Below the pieces are notes generated by a model. That model saw only the letters and a program-made list of their open reading frames with translations, had not been told where the DNA came from and searched no databases. From an uncultured Nocardioides sp. (GTDB lineage: Bacteria > Actinomycetota > Actinomycetes > Propionibacteriales > Nocardioidaceae), in NCBI RefSeq assembly GCF_946885725.1, contig NZ_CAMPGZ010000150.1, positions 1-10,541 on the forward strand: a DNA stretch of 10,541 nt, given 5' to 3'. Shown in pieces: positions 1 to 6,575 of this stretch. The translations under genes and the position numbers were made by a program. The stretch's first letter is position 1, and each line of letters starts with the position of its first letter.

Positions 1-1
1 G

Positions 2-88
2 GGCGTCTACGACTGGCTCGCCGAGAAGGGGTTCACCGTCGACACCCCGGAGACGTTGCGGGCCAAGGTCCTGGCCGCGCGCGGCTAG
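2..88 (+). CDS. C-terminal end of an unidentified protein (5' part outside window)
   Basis: An open frame runs from the window edge to a TAG at 86-88. It gives 28 residues beginning GVYDWLAEKGF and ending in KVLAARG. The codons have G/C in the third position almost throughout, as expected of a real gene in this genome. The fragment is too short to assign a family, so no function is proposed. Its stop overlaps the stop of the convergent cphA gene: the four bases CTAG at 85-88 serve both strands, which supports this being a true gene end. No hairpin terminator lies between the two genes. Confidence 0.6.
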   Translation, partial: GVYDWLAEKGFTVDTPETLRAKVLAARG

Positions 89-2883
89 CCCGGCTGGTTG
101 GCCGGCGTCGCGGGCGTGAAGTCCGGGTCGCCGACCGGGTCGTCGGGCGTGCCGGAGCCGGCCTGCGCCTTCTTGGACCAGTTCTCCAGCTCGGCCATCA
201 CCAGCGGGTGCTTGTCGACGCACACCACGACCAGGTCGCCGGCGTTGGACCGCGACATCGCGTGCCGGACGGCGTCGATCTCGTCGTGGATGATCTCGAG
301 CTGGCGGCACCGGGCGCCGTCGGCCATGGCCGATCGGACGCCCTCGGCGACCAGCGCGGCGACGCCGCCGCGCTCGCGGCCGCGCAGCGCGACGTCCTCG
401 CGGATCACCAGCACGTCGAAGTGCTGGGCGGCGATCGCGCCGAGCTCGCGCATGTCGTCGTCGCGGCGGTCGCCGGCGGTGGCGATGACGCCGATCCGGG
501 ACACCTTGCCGAGCTCGCTGGTCGACGCCAGGCTCTCGCCGACGCGGTCCACGAAGTCGCCGAGCATCCGCATGCCGGGCGCGTTGTGGCAGTAGTCGAC
601 GATGACGTGGCGGCCGCTGACCTCGACCTCGTTGAGGCGCCCGGGAGAGAGGTAGTAGTTCGTGGAGAACGTCCGCAGGCCCTGCCGGATGTCGTGCAGG
701 GGAGCACCCGCGGCGAACGCCGCGGCGGCGGCGGCGAGGGCGTTCTGCACGTTCATCCGGGCCTTGCCGTTGAACGTCGCCGGCAGCAGGTGCGTCCATG
801 CCAGCTGCATCTCGCGCCGGCCGTGCTTCACCACGATCATCTCGCCGCGCTCGCTCGGCTCGAGGACGAGCGCCTTGCCGCCGCGGCGGCAGTGCGCGTC
901 GATCATCTCGCGCGCCTCGCTGCCGGGCTCGGCCATCGAGAACCAGACCACCTGCCCGGAACAGCGGCGGCGCATCTCGCGGACGAGTGGGTCGTCGGCG
1001 TTGAGTACGGCGTGGCCGTCGCGCGGCACCGCCTCGACGAGGACGGCCTTGACGTCGGCGAGCTGCTCGACGGTGTCGATGCCGCGCAGCCCGAGGTGGT
1101 CGGGCTGGACGTTGAGCACGACCGCGACGTCGTTGCGCTCGTAGCCGAGGCCCTCGCGCAGGATGCCGCCGCGGGCGACCTCGAAGACGGCGAAGTCGAC
1201 GCGCGGGTTCTGCAGCACCATCCGGGCGGACTTGGGGCCCGACGCGTCGGCGCGGATGACCAGCCGCTCGTCGATGACCACGCCGTCGGTCGAGGTCATC
1301 CCGACCTTGCGGCCGAGGCCCTTGAAGATGTGGCTGATCATCCGGGCGGTGGTCGTCTTGCCGTTGGTGCCGGTGACGGCGACGATCGGGATCCGGCTGG
1401 GCGCGCCCGGCGGGAAGAGCATGTCGACGACCGGTTTGGAGATGAACTGCGGCTCGCCGATGGTCGGGTGGGTGTGCATGCGGAAGCCGGGCGCGGCGTT
1501 CACCTCGCAGATCGCGCCGCCGGTCTCGCGGACCGGCTCGGTGATGTCGGGGCAGATGAAGTCGATGCCGGCGATGTCGAGGCCGACCATGCGGGCGGCC
1601 TCCTCGGCGATCTCGACGTTCTCGGGGTGCGCCTCGAACGTGCGGTCGATGGAGATGCCGCCGGTGGACATGTTGCCGGTCAGAGTCAGCTTGACCATCT
1701 CGCCGGCGGGCGGGACGTCGGCGAGCTCGTAGCCCTGCTCCTTGAGCAGGGAGATCGCGGCGTCGTCGACCTTGATCCGGGTCAGCACCTTCTCGTGCCC
1801 GACGCCCCGGCGGGGGTCGGCGTTGGTGTCCTCGATGAGCTGCTCGATGGACGTCTGCCCGTCACCGATGACGTGCGCGGGGACGCGCTCGGCGACGGCG
1901 GCGAGCTTGCCGTCGATGATGAGGCAGCGGTAGTCGCGCCCGGAGATGTAGGACTCGACGATCACCCAGCCGCGCCGGGACTGCTCCTGGGCGACCGGGA
2001 ACGCGGCCCGCACCTCGTCGGCGTCCTGCAGGTCGAGGCACACGCCGCGGCCGTGGTTGCCGTCGAGCGGCTTGACCACCACGGGGTAGCCGATCCGGTC
2101 CGCGACGTTCACCGCCTGCTCGACCGAGCGCACCGACTCCTGCTTGGGCACGGGCAGGCCGGCCGCGCCGAGCAGCCGGGTGGTGAGGTCCTTGTCGGAG
2201 GCGATGTCGACGGCGATCGCGCTGGTCGCCGACGTCATGGTCGCGCGGATGCGCTTCTGGTGGACGCCCTGGCCGAGCTGCACCAGGGAGTACTGGTTGA
2301 GCCGGATCCACGGGATGTCGCGGGACATCGCCTCGTCGAGGATCGCCTGCGTGGACGGGCCGAACGCGGTGCGCTCGGCACGCAGGATGAAGGTCTCGAG
2401 CTCCTTCTCCCAGTCGAACTCCGGGTCGGCCTCGACGAGGTGGTTGACCAGGCGTACGGCGAGGCGGGCGGCGGCGAGCCCGACCTGCTCGTCGACGTAC
2501 CCGTAGACGATGTTGTAGACCCCGCGCTGTCCCTTGACCTGTCGCGTCTTGCCGCGCCGGACGTCATGGCCGACGACCTGCTGCAGCGCGAGCGCGCAGT
2601 GCTCGGCGACGTGGCCGAGCCAGGTGCCCTCGTTGAGGCGCTCGACGAAGCCGCCGCGGCGGCCGCGCGAGCAGGAGTGCTCGCGCAGGCCGGGCAGCAT
2701 CGAGAGCAGCTCGTCGGTGAAGCCGGGCAGGGCGTTGGTCGGGAAGTCCTCGAGCGAGCCGAGGTCGACGACCAGGTGGATGGCCTTGTCGTAGGACCAG
2801 ACGTTGGCGCCGCGGTAGACCCGGGTCTCCAGGATCTTCAGGTCGGGGGATGGCCGGCCGGCCGTGCGGGGCTGCTCAGTCAC
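85..2883 (-). CDS. cphA: Cyanophycin synthetase
   Basis: This 932-residue enzyme makes cyanophycin (multi-L-arginyl-poly-L-aspartate) in the cytoplasm by ATP-dependent addition of Asp to the backbone and Arg to the side chains. The order matches CphA: a family-specific N-terminal domain (about 15-220), an ATP-grasp domain (about 225-490, with VVVKPLDGNHGRG near 268-280 and the E460-V-N462 metal-ligand stretch), then a Mur-ligase-like domain. The latter has the P-loop GTNGKTT at 505-511, ARGGILREGLGYERND from 570, QPDHLG at 593-598, and VDYCHNAPGM at 762-771. The length is slightly above the roughly 875-900 residues usual for the family because of a Pro/Asp-rich tail after about 905. The GTG start overlaps the cphB stop by 8 nt (GTGACTGA), and GAAGGAG lies 9 nt upstream, so the two genes are probably translationally coupled. 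Family assignment is secure; activity is inferred from intact motifs. Confidence 0.96.
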   Translation of the reverse strand: MTEQPRTAGRPSPDLKILETRVYRGANVWSYDKAIHLVVDLGSLEDFPTNALPGFTDELLSMLPGLREHSCSRGRRGGFVERLNEGTWLGHVAEHCALALQQVVGHDVRRGKTRQVKGQRGVYNIVYGYVDEQVGLAAARLAVRLVNHLVEADPEFDWEKELETFILRAERTAFGPSTQAILDEAMSRDIPWIRLNQYSLVQLGQGVHQKRIRATMTSATSAIAVDIASDKDLTTRLLGAAGLPVPKQESVRSVEQAVNVADRIGYPVVVKPLDGNHGRGVCLDLQDADEVRAAFPVAQEQSRRGWVIVESYISGRDYRCLIIDGKLAAVAERVPAHVIGDGQTSIEQLIEDTNADPRRGVGHEKVLTRIKVDDAAISLLKEQGYELADVPPAGEMVKLTLTGNMSTGGISIDRTFEAHPENVEIAEEAARMVGLDIAGIDFICPDITEPVRETGGAICEVNAAPGFRMHTHPTIGEPQFISKPVVDMLFPPGAPSRIPIVAVTGTNGKTTTARMISHIFKGLGRKVGMTSTDGVVIDERLVIRADASGPKSARMVLQNPRVDFAVFEVARGGILREGLGYERNDVAVVLNVQPDHLGLRGIDTVEQLADVKAVLVEAVPRDGHAVLNADDPLVREMRRRCSGQVVWFSMAEPGSEAREMIDAHCRRGGKALVLEPSERGEMIVVKHGRREMQLAWTHLLPATFNGKARMNVQNALAAAAAAFAAGAPLHDIRQGLRTFSTNYYLSPGRLNEVEVSGRHVIVDYCHNAPGMRMLGDFVDRVGESLASTSELGKVSRIGVIATAGDRRDDDMRELGAIAAQHFDVLVIREDVALRGRERGGVAALVAEGVRSAMADGARCRQLEIIHDEIDAVRHAMSRSNAGDLVVVCVDKHPLVMAELENWSKKAQAGSGTPDDPVGDPDFTPATPANQPG

Positions 2884-3883
2884 GCGTGACTTCTCCTTCG
2901 TGCTGCTGGCGGGCGCGACGGCGTCGGTACGCCGTGGGGGATACGTCGCCGGCGGCGATGTCCCGAGCCAATCGCTTCAGGTCGCGTCCCGCAACCGCCA
3001 GCTCCTCGGCCTCGCTCGGGTCGACGACGGGGTCCTGGCGGACCAGGCTGCGGTCGGTCAGGTCGAAGACCGAGCCGGCCGGGAGGACGTGCAGGACGAC
3101 CCCGGAGGCGAGCAGCGGCGCGGTGCGACGGGCCTCGTGGGCGTTGGAGACGACGTTGCGGCCGTCGAAGATCGTGACGACCCCGCGGCCGAGGACCCGG
3201 AGCCTCTCGTGGCCGTCGTCGCCGGTCGTGACGAGCGCGCCGGTGTCCTCGTCGATGCCGATGCCGAGCAGGTGCGGGCTCTGCGCGACCAGCATGAGCA
3301 GGCGGCCGTAGCGGTTGCGCTGGCTGAAGTGCTGGTCGACGACGACGTCGCGGATCAGGCCGAGGCCGCCGGCGAGCTGGGTCATCCGCTGCTTGGGCGT
3401 GGACCCGCCGGAGCCGAACGCGACCATGTGCGAGGACTGGATGCTCGCACCGGCGCTCGTGCCGCCGACCACGATGCCGCGCTCGTGGGCGGCCTTGATC
3501 GCGTCGCCGAACGACGTGCCGTTGACGATCGCGGACAGCTTCAGCTGGTTGCCGCCGGTCATGAAGATTCCGGTCGCCTCCTCGAGGCGGCGTACCAGCT
3601 CCGGGTCTTCGGCCTCCTCGCGCGACTCGGGCCGCACACCCCACACGTCGGCGGCGCCGATCTTGCGGAAGAGCGCGTCGTACACGTCGACGATCTCGGG
3701 TCCGAGCGACGACGCCGTGGGGACGACCGCGATGCGCGCGTCGGGTCCTCCGGCGAGCCGGACGAACTCCGAAAGCACCGACCGCTTGCCCAGCTTGTCC
3801 TCGGCGCCACCGATGGCGAGGAGCGGGCCGCGGCCGGGGCCGGACTGGTGGGACGGCTGTCCCGGTTGTGCCCCGTTCAACAT
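2876..3883 (-). CDS. cphB: Cyanophycinase (intracellular, peptidase S51 family)
   Basis: This 335-residue protein should hydrolyse cyanophycin to beta-Asp-Arg dipeptides. Diagnostic stretches are LLAIGGAEDK (21-30), MTGGNQ (108-113), the nucleophile elbow GGTSAGA with Ser143, DQHFSQRNRYGRL (183-195) with His185, and GIGIDEDTGALV (207-218). These are the conserved S51/CphB motifs. There is no N-terminal signal peptide, which argues for the intracellular CphB type rather than a secreted depolymerase. The ATG at 3883 was chosen because the first domain strand begins soon after it and because TAGGCT lies 7 nt upstream. A longer open frame exists but would run through the divergent phosphatase gene. 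The gene is first in the cphB-cphA operon, so the degrading enzyme is co-transcribed with the synthetase. Confidence 0.95.
   Translation of the reverse strand: MLNGAQPGQPSHQSGPGRGPLLAIGGAEDKLGKRSVLSEFVRLAGGPDARIAVVPTASSLGPEIVDVYDALFRKIGAADVWGVRPESREEAEDPELVRRLEEATGIFMTGGNQLKLSAIVNGTSFGDAIKAAHERGIVVGGTSAGASIQSSHMVAFGSGGSTPKQRMTQLAGGLGLIRDVVVDQHFSQRNRYGRLLMLVAQSPHLLGIGIDEDTGALVTTGDDGHERLRVLGRGVVTIFDGRNVVSNAHEARRTAPLLASGVVLHVLPAGSVFDLTDRSLVRQDPVVDPSEAEELAVAGRDLKRLARDIAAGDVSPTAYRRRRARQQHEGEVTRD
2893..2899 (-). promoter_or_regulatory. Ribosome binding site of cphA, inside cphB
   Basis: On the minus strand GAAGGAG lies 9 nt before the GTG start of cphA, within the last codons of cphB. It is a near-ideal Shine-Dalgarno sequence. 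It decides the GTG at 2883 as the cphA start and fits re-initiation by ribosomes finishing cphB. Confidence 0.7.
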
Positions 3884-3890
3884 GCACCGG

Positions 3891-3896
3891 AGCCTA
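3891..3896 (-). promoter_or_regulatory. Probable -10 box for a leaderless cphB transcript
   Basis: TAGGCT on the minus strand fits the actinobacterial -10 consensus TANNNT. Seven bases separate it from the cphB ATG, so transcription would begin at or next to the A of the start codon. There is no convincing Shine-Dalgarno sequence before this ATG. No clear -35 hexamer was found. Inferred from sequence only. Confidence 0.55.
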
Positions 3897-3904
3897 CGGG
3901 GTGG

Positions 3905-3910
3905 CAGGGT
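3905..3910 (+). promoter_or_regulatory. Candidate -10 box for a leaderless histidine phosphatase transcript
   Basis: CAGGGT keeps the conserved A at position 2 and T at position 6 of a -10 box but lacks the first T. It lies exactly 7 nt before the GTG at 3918, mirroring the spacing on the cphB side. The two opposed boxes are only 8 bp apart. The upstream G-rich run could alternatively act as a weak ribosome binding site. Confidence 0.35.
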
Positions 3911-3917
3911 GGGGCCC

Positions 3918-4424
3918 GTGAGTGGTGGACGGCGACTCATCGTGATGAGGCACGCGAAGGCTGAGCCATTCGCGTCGACCGACCACGCCCGCGTCCTCAC
4001 AAATCGTGGCCACGCCCAGGCCGCACGGGCCGGACGGTTCCTCGCTGAAATCGGTGTGCTGCCCACGCACGCGCTGGTGTCCTCGGCCGCGCGCACCCGC
4101 GAGACCTGGGCGGACGTCGCGCGTGCTTCCGGTGCCGAGGCGGAGGTGGTGGTCGACGACGGTCTGTACCACGCGGGTGTCGACGGCGCCGTCGAGACGA
4201 TCCAGCAGGTCGACCCGGACGCGTCGACGGTGATGTTCATCGGGCACAACCCGACGGCGGCGTACCTCGGCCACTACCTGGACGACGGCGAGGGCGACCA
4301 GGACGCGATCAGCGGGATGCTGCGGGGGTTCCCGACGAGCGCGCTGGTGGTGTTCGACGTGCACGTCGCCTGGTCGGAGATCGGCCCGGAGTCCGGCCGC
4401 GTGGTGGCGTTCCACGCGCACTGA
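3918..4424 (+). CDS. SixA-like histidine phosphatase
   Basis: This 168-residue protein belongs to the histidine phosphatase (phosphoglycerate mutase-like) superfamily and has the short SixA layout. The catalytic RHA motif is at 11-13 within LIVMRHAKAE, with His12 the expected phospho-acceptor. SSAARTRET at 55-63 supplies the second phosphate-binding arginine, and the second catalytic histidine is His110 in MFIGHNPT. SixA proteins dephosphorylate phosphohistidine, but many actinobacterial relatives have unknown substrates, so none is assigned. GTG at 3918 is chosen because only a few residues then precede the first beta strand; the open frame upstream runs into the antisense of cphB. The gene is divergent from cphB with a 34-bp gap and convergent with serB with a 15-bp gap. 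A link to cyanophycin metabolism is only suggested by position. Confidence 0.9.
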   Translation: MSGGRRLIVMRHAKAEPFASTDHARVLTNRGHAQAARAGRFLAEIGVLPTHALVSSAARTRETWADVARASGAEAEVVVDDGLYHAGVDGAVETIQQVDPDASTVMFIGHNPTAAYLGHYLDDGEGDQDAISGMLRGFPTSALVVFDVHVAWSEIGPESGRVVAFHAH

Positions 4425-4433
4425 CCTTTCAGG

Positions 4434-4449
4434 CCCGGTTCAGACCGGG
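4434..4449. terminator. Small hairpin between the convergent phosphatase gene and serB
   Basis: CCCGGT and ACCGGG form a perfect 6-bp stem with a TCAG loop. The hairpin overlaps the serB stop codon and sits 9 nt after the stop of the phosphatase gene. Neither strand carries a T tract after it, so it would be a T-less terminator of the kind proposed for high-GC actinobacteria, or just chance. It is the only hairpin in the 15-bp gap. Confidence 0.4.
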
Positions 4450-5651
4450 GGAGCGGGCGTGGTGAAGCCGGCCTCGGCGTCGGCGGCCTCGATCTCCTCG
4501 CGGGTGATGCCGAGGAGGTACATGATCGCGTCGAGGTACGGGACGTTGACCGACGTGTCCGCGGCCTGCTGCACGACCGGCTTGGCGTTGAACGCGATGC
4601 CGAGCCCGGCGGCGGCCAGCATGTCGAGGTCGTTGGCTCCGTCGCCGATCGCGACCGTGGCGGCGGTGGACACCCGGGCCTGCGCGGCGAAACGGCGCAA
4701 TGCGTCGGCCTTGCCGGCTCGGTCGAGCACCGGCCCGACGATCTTGCCGGTGAGCTTGCCGTCGACGACCTCGAGCTCGTTGGCGGCGGCGAAGTCGATG
4801 CCGAGGTCGGCCGCGATCCGGTCGGTGATCTGGGTGAAGCCGCCGGAGACGATCGCGAACCGGTAGCCGAGCCGCTTGAGCGTGCGCACCATCGTGCGGG
4901 CGCCGGGGGAGAGCACGATGCCTTCGTAGACCTCGTCGAGCGCCTCGGCGTCCAGGCCGGCGAGCAGCGCGACCCGCTCGCGGAGGGACTGCTCGAAGTC
5001 GAGCTCGCCGCGCATCGCGGCCTCGGTGACGCGGGCGACGTCGTCGAGGCAGCCGGCGCGCTCGGCGAGCATCTCGATGACCTCGCCCTGGACCAGGGTG
5101 GAGTCGACGTCCATGACGACCAGGCGCATGCCGTGGCGGAGCAGCGTCGCGGGCTGGACCGCCACGTCGACGCTCTGCCTCGCGGCTTCCTCGGCGAGCA
5201 GCATCCGGAGCCGGTCGGGGTCGGTGCCGGACACGTGCAGCTCGATCGCGGTGACCGGGTAGCGCGCCATCCGCTCGATCCGGTCGATGTTGGCGCCGGT
5301 GTCGGCGATCCGGCCGGCGATGGCCGCGACCGCCTTGGCCTTGAGCGGCGCGCCGAGCACCGTGACGTGGCTGCGCCCGCCGCCGCGGCTGCGGTTGTCG
5401 CCGATGCCGGACTCGACCTCGACGTGCATGTCGAGCGCCTCGGCGACGCGCTCGACCGCCTTCTGCAGCGGCCGGGGGTCGCGCGGCGCCGTGATCAGCA
5501 CGCCGAGCACGAGCCTCCGCCGCAGCACGATCTGCTCGATGTCGAGCACGGCTCCGCCGTACGACGCGAGCGTGGAGAACAGGGTGGAGGTGACCCCCGG
5601 ACGGTCCTTGCCGGTCAGCGTGATGAGCAGGGTCGCGGGGTGGTCGGCCAC
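4440..5651 (-). CDS. serB: Phosphoserine phosphatase with N-terminal ACT-like domains (SerB2 type)
   Basis: The enzyme hydrolyses O-phosphoserine to serine, the last step of the phosphorylated serine pathway. From the chosen start it has 403 residues. Two ACT-like regulatory domains occupy roughly 6-80 and 93-170; LLITLTGKDRPGV opens the first. The HAD core follows: motif I DVDST at 181-185 (nucleophile Asp181, acid Asp183), motif II SGGF at 269-272, and motif III-IV GDGANDLDML near 336-345. A longer GTG start at 5660 adds three residues, but TAGGGT lies 7 nt before the GTG at 5651 and would overlap the earlier start, so 5651 is preferred. The shorter start also places the first ACT strand close to the N-terminus, as I recall for mycobacterial SerB2. 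The upstream gene ends immediately before serB on the same strand, so some read-through expression is also likely. Confidence 0.95.
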   Translation of the reverse strand: MADHPATLLITLTGKDRPGVTSTLFSTLASYGGAVLDIEQIVLRRRLVLGVLITAPRDPRPLQKAVERVAEALDMHVEVESGIGDNRSRGGGRSHVTVLGAPLKAKAVAAIAGRIADTGANIDRIERMARYPVTAIELHVSGTDPDRLRMLLAEEAARQSVDVAVQPATLLRHGMRLVVMDVDSTLVQGEVIEMLAERAGCLDDVARVTEAAMRGELDFEQSLRERVALLAGLDAEALDEVYEGIVLSPGARTMVRTLKRLGYRFAIVSGGFTQITDRIAADLGIDFAAANELEVVDGKLTGKIVGPVLDRAGKADALRRFAAQARVSTAATVAIGDGANDLDMLAAAGLGIAFNAKPVVQQAADTSVNVPYLDAIMYLLGITREEIEAADAEAGFTTPAPPV

Positions 5652-5658
5652 GCGCGTC

Positions 5659-5664
5659 ACCCTA
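5659..5664 (-). promoter_or_regulatory. Probable -10 box of serB, formed from the upstream gene's stop codon
   Basis: TAGGGT on the minus strand lies 7 nt before the GTG at 5651. Its first three bases are the TAG stop codon of the upstream gene (5662-5664). This gives serB its own leaderless promoter inside what otherwise looks like an operon. No clear -35 element was seen. Confidence 0.5.
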
Positions 5665-6393
5665 TGTCTCGAAGGGATAGGCGCAGGCGGCGACCAGGCC
5701 TCGTCTCGCAGCGTGGTCGAGCGGCAGCAGCGCCTCGCGACGGGCGTCGATCTCGCTCGCGGTGACCGCGCCGCCGTCGTCCTCGAGGGCGATCTCGACG
5801 ATCAGTCGGCAGCGGGCGGCGAGGCCGGCGAGGCGTACGGCGCGTGGCGCCATGGCCTGGGGGAGCACCAGGTCGGCGTGCTTGCGCAGCGCCATCAGCT
5901 CGTCGGCCACCTCCGGCCGCCAGCGCGCGACGTCGAGGCCGGCGAGTGCCTCGGTGGTGCCGAGCAGGCTGCGGCGCAGCTGGGCTTCGGCCTCAGAGGG
6001 ATCCGGGAGCTGCCGGTGCGCGGCCGCCGGCATGGCGAGCCACTGGACCCCGGCGCCGGCCCGGTGCGGCACCAGCCCGAGGTCGCACCCGTCGAGCACC
6101 ACGCCCTCGCCGTACTCCAGCACCTCGCTGTTGAACTCCGCCGGCCCCGCCAGTCCGAGTGGGTCACCGGCGACCGGGAGCGCCAGCGCCGCCGCCCTCG
6201 CGCCCTCGGTCCGGAGCAGCCCGAGCCCGAGGATGAGCGGAACGGGACCGTCCTGGTCCGGCAGCCCCACCACGTCGTGCGCCGCGTCGTCCTCGACGAT
6301 CCGGTCCCGCGCCTCGTCCAGCGACGCCCGCCCGCCCGCGAACGCCGTGAACCACAGCGCGAACCGCGCGGACACGGGTAGCGAGGCAGTCAC
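5662..6393 (-). CDS. Protein of unknown function upstream of serB
   Basis: This 243-residue reading frame has strong high-GC third-position bias and shares its orientation with serB, ending right at serB. I do not recognise a named domain. It is soluble, with no signal peptide or membrane segment, and is rich in Ala, Leu, Asp and Arg. Its N-terminus reads SLPVSARFALWFTAFAGG; the middle has a stretch ending in GEGVVLDGCDLGLVP; the C-terminal half looks helical (for example LDVARWRPEVADELMALRK). The GTG at 6393 was chosen because TACCCT lies 8 nt upstream on the same strand and no ribosome binding site is evident. The open frame continues further upstream, but that extension would pass into the inverted-repeat region. 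A role alongside SerB is suggested only by adjacency. Confidence 0.75.
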   Translation of the reverse strand: MTASLPVSARFALWFTAFAGGRASLDEARDRIVEDDAAHDVVGLPDQDGPVPLILGLGLLRTEGARAAALALPVAGDPLGLAGPAEFNSEVLEYGEGVVLDGCDLGLVPHRAGAGVQWLAMPAAAHRQLPDPSEAEAQLRRSLLGTTEALAGLDVARWRPEVADELMALRKHADLVLPQAMAPRAVRLAGLAARCRLIVEIALEDDGGAVTASEIDARREALLPLDHAARRGLVAACAYPFET

Positions 6394-6401
6394 GTCTGTG
6401 G

Positions 6402-6407
6402 AGGGTA
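6402..6407 (-). promoter_or_regulatory. Probable -10 box for the gene upstream of serB
   Basis: TACCCT on the minus strand lies 8 nt before the GTG at 6393, close to the leaderless spacing seen elsewhere in this window. The left inverted repeat begins only 5 bp further upstream, so any -35 contact or activator site would fall inside the repeat. Confidence 0.45.
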
Positions 6408-6412
6408 GCGGG

Positions 6413-6504
6413 CCGTCGGGATCCCAGCAGATGGTGGTAACCCGGCGCATCCGGGCCGAAGCATCACGTGGGATCCGCCAGGAACGCGTGGGCGGTCCTG
6501 TGGA
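6413..6504. repeat. Left inverted-repeat arm
   Basis: The core at 6451-6504 starts CCGGGCCGAA and contains CACGTG (6465-6470) and the 14-base block GCCAGGAACGCGTG, all of which recur in inverted orientation at 7538-7591. The outer part, 6418-6444, runs from GGGATCCCAGCAG to GGTGGTAA and CCG. It is close to its own reverse complement: GGG, CCA and CA on one side are answered by TG, TGG and CCC on the other. The arm ends 71 bp before the ATG of the enclosed gene. Confidence 0.8.
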
Positions 6505-6524
6505 CAACCGCGACCGTCCACAGG
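6497..6524. other. Perfect 9-bp hairpin with a DnaA-box-like arm
   Basis: CCTGTGGAC (6497-6505) and GTCCACAGG (6516-6524) are perfect inverted copies around a 10-nt loop. The left half overlaps the inner end of the left repeat arm. On the minus strand 6499-6507 reads TTGTCCACA, identical to the commonly cited actinobacterial DnaA-box consensus. It lies upstream of the enclosed gene and could be an operator for it or part of the cassette end. Function unknown. Confidence 0.5.
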
Positions 6525-6575
6525 TCGGCAGATTGGCCCGACGCCGCTGGTGCTTTTGGGCCGATCCTCGGCTGC

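Noticed and set aside
208..2889. A very long plus-strand open frame (893 codons) opposite cphA
   Set aside because: It is the antisense of a clearly identified gene. Its translation is a low-complexity mix of Asp, Val, Ala, Gly and Arg, typical of shadows in high-GC DNA.
3884..4249. Longer N-terminus for cyanophycinase
   Set aside because: The extension would be antisense to the histidine phosphatase gene and has no family similarity. The ATG at 3883 has a well-placed -10 box.
5658..5660. GTG at 5660 as serB start
   Set aside because: It lies within the probable -10 hexamer, and the next GTG has exact leaderless spacing. It remains possible for ribosomes reading through from the upstream gene.
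6497..6524. Replication origin
   Set aside because: One perfect and two partial DnaA-box-like sites without an AT-rich region or dnaA/dnaN neighbours are not enough.
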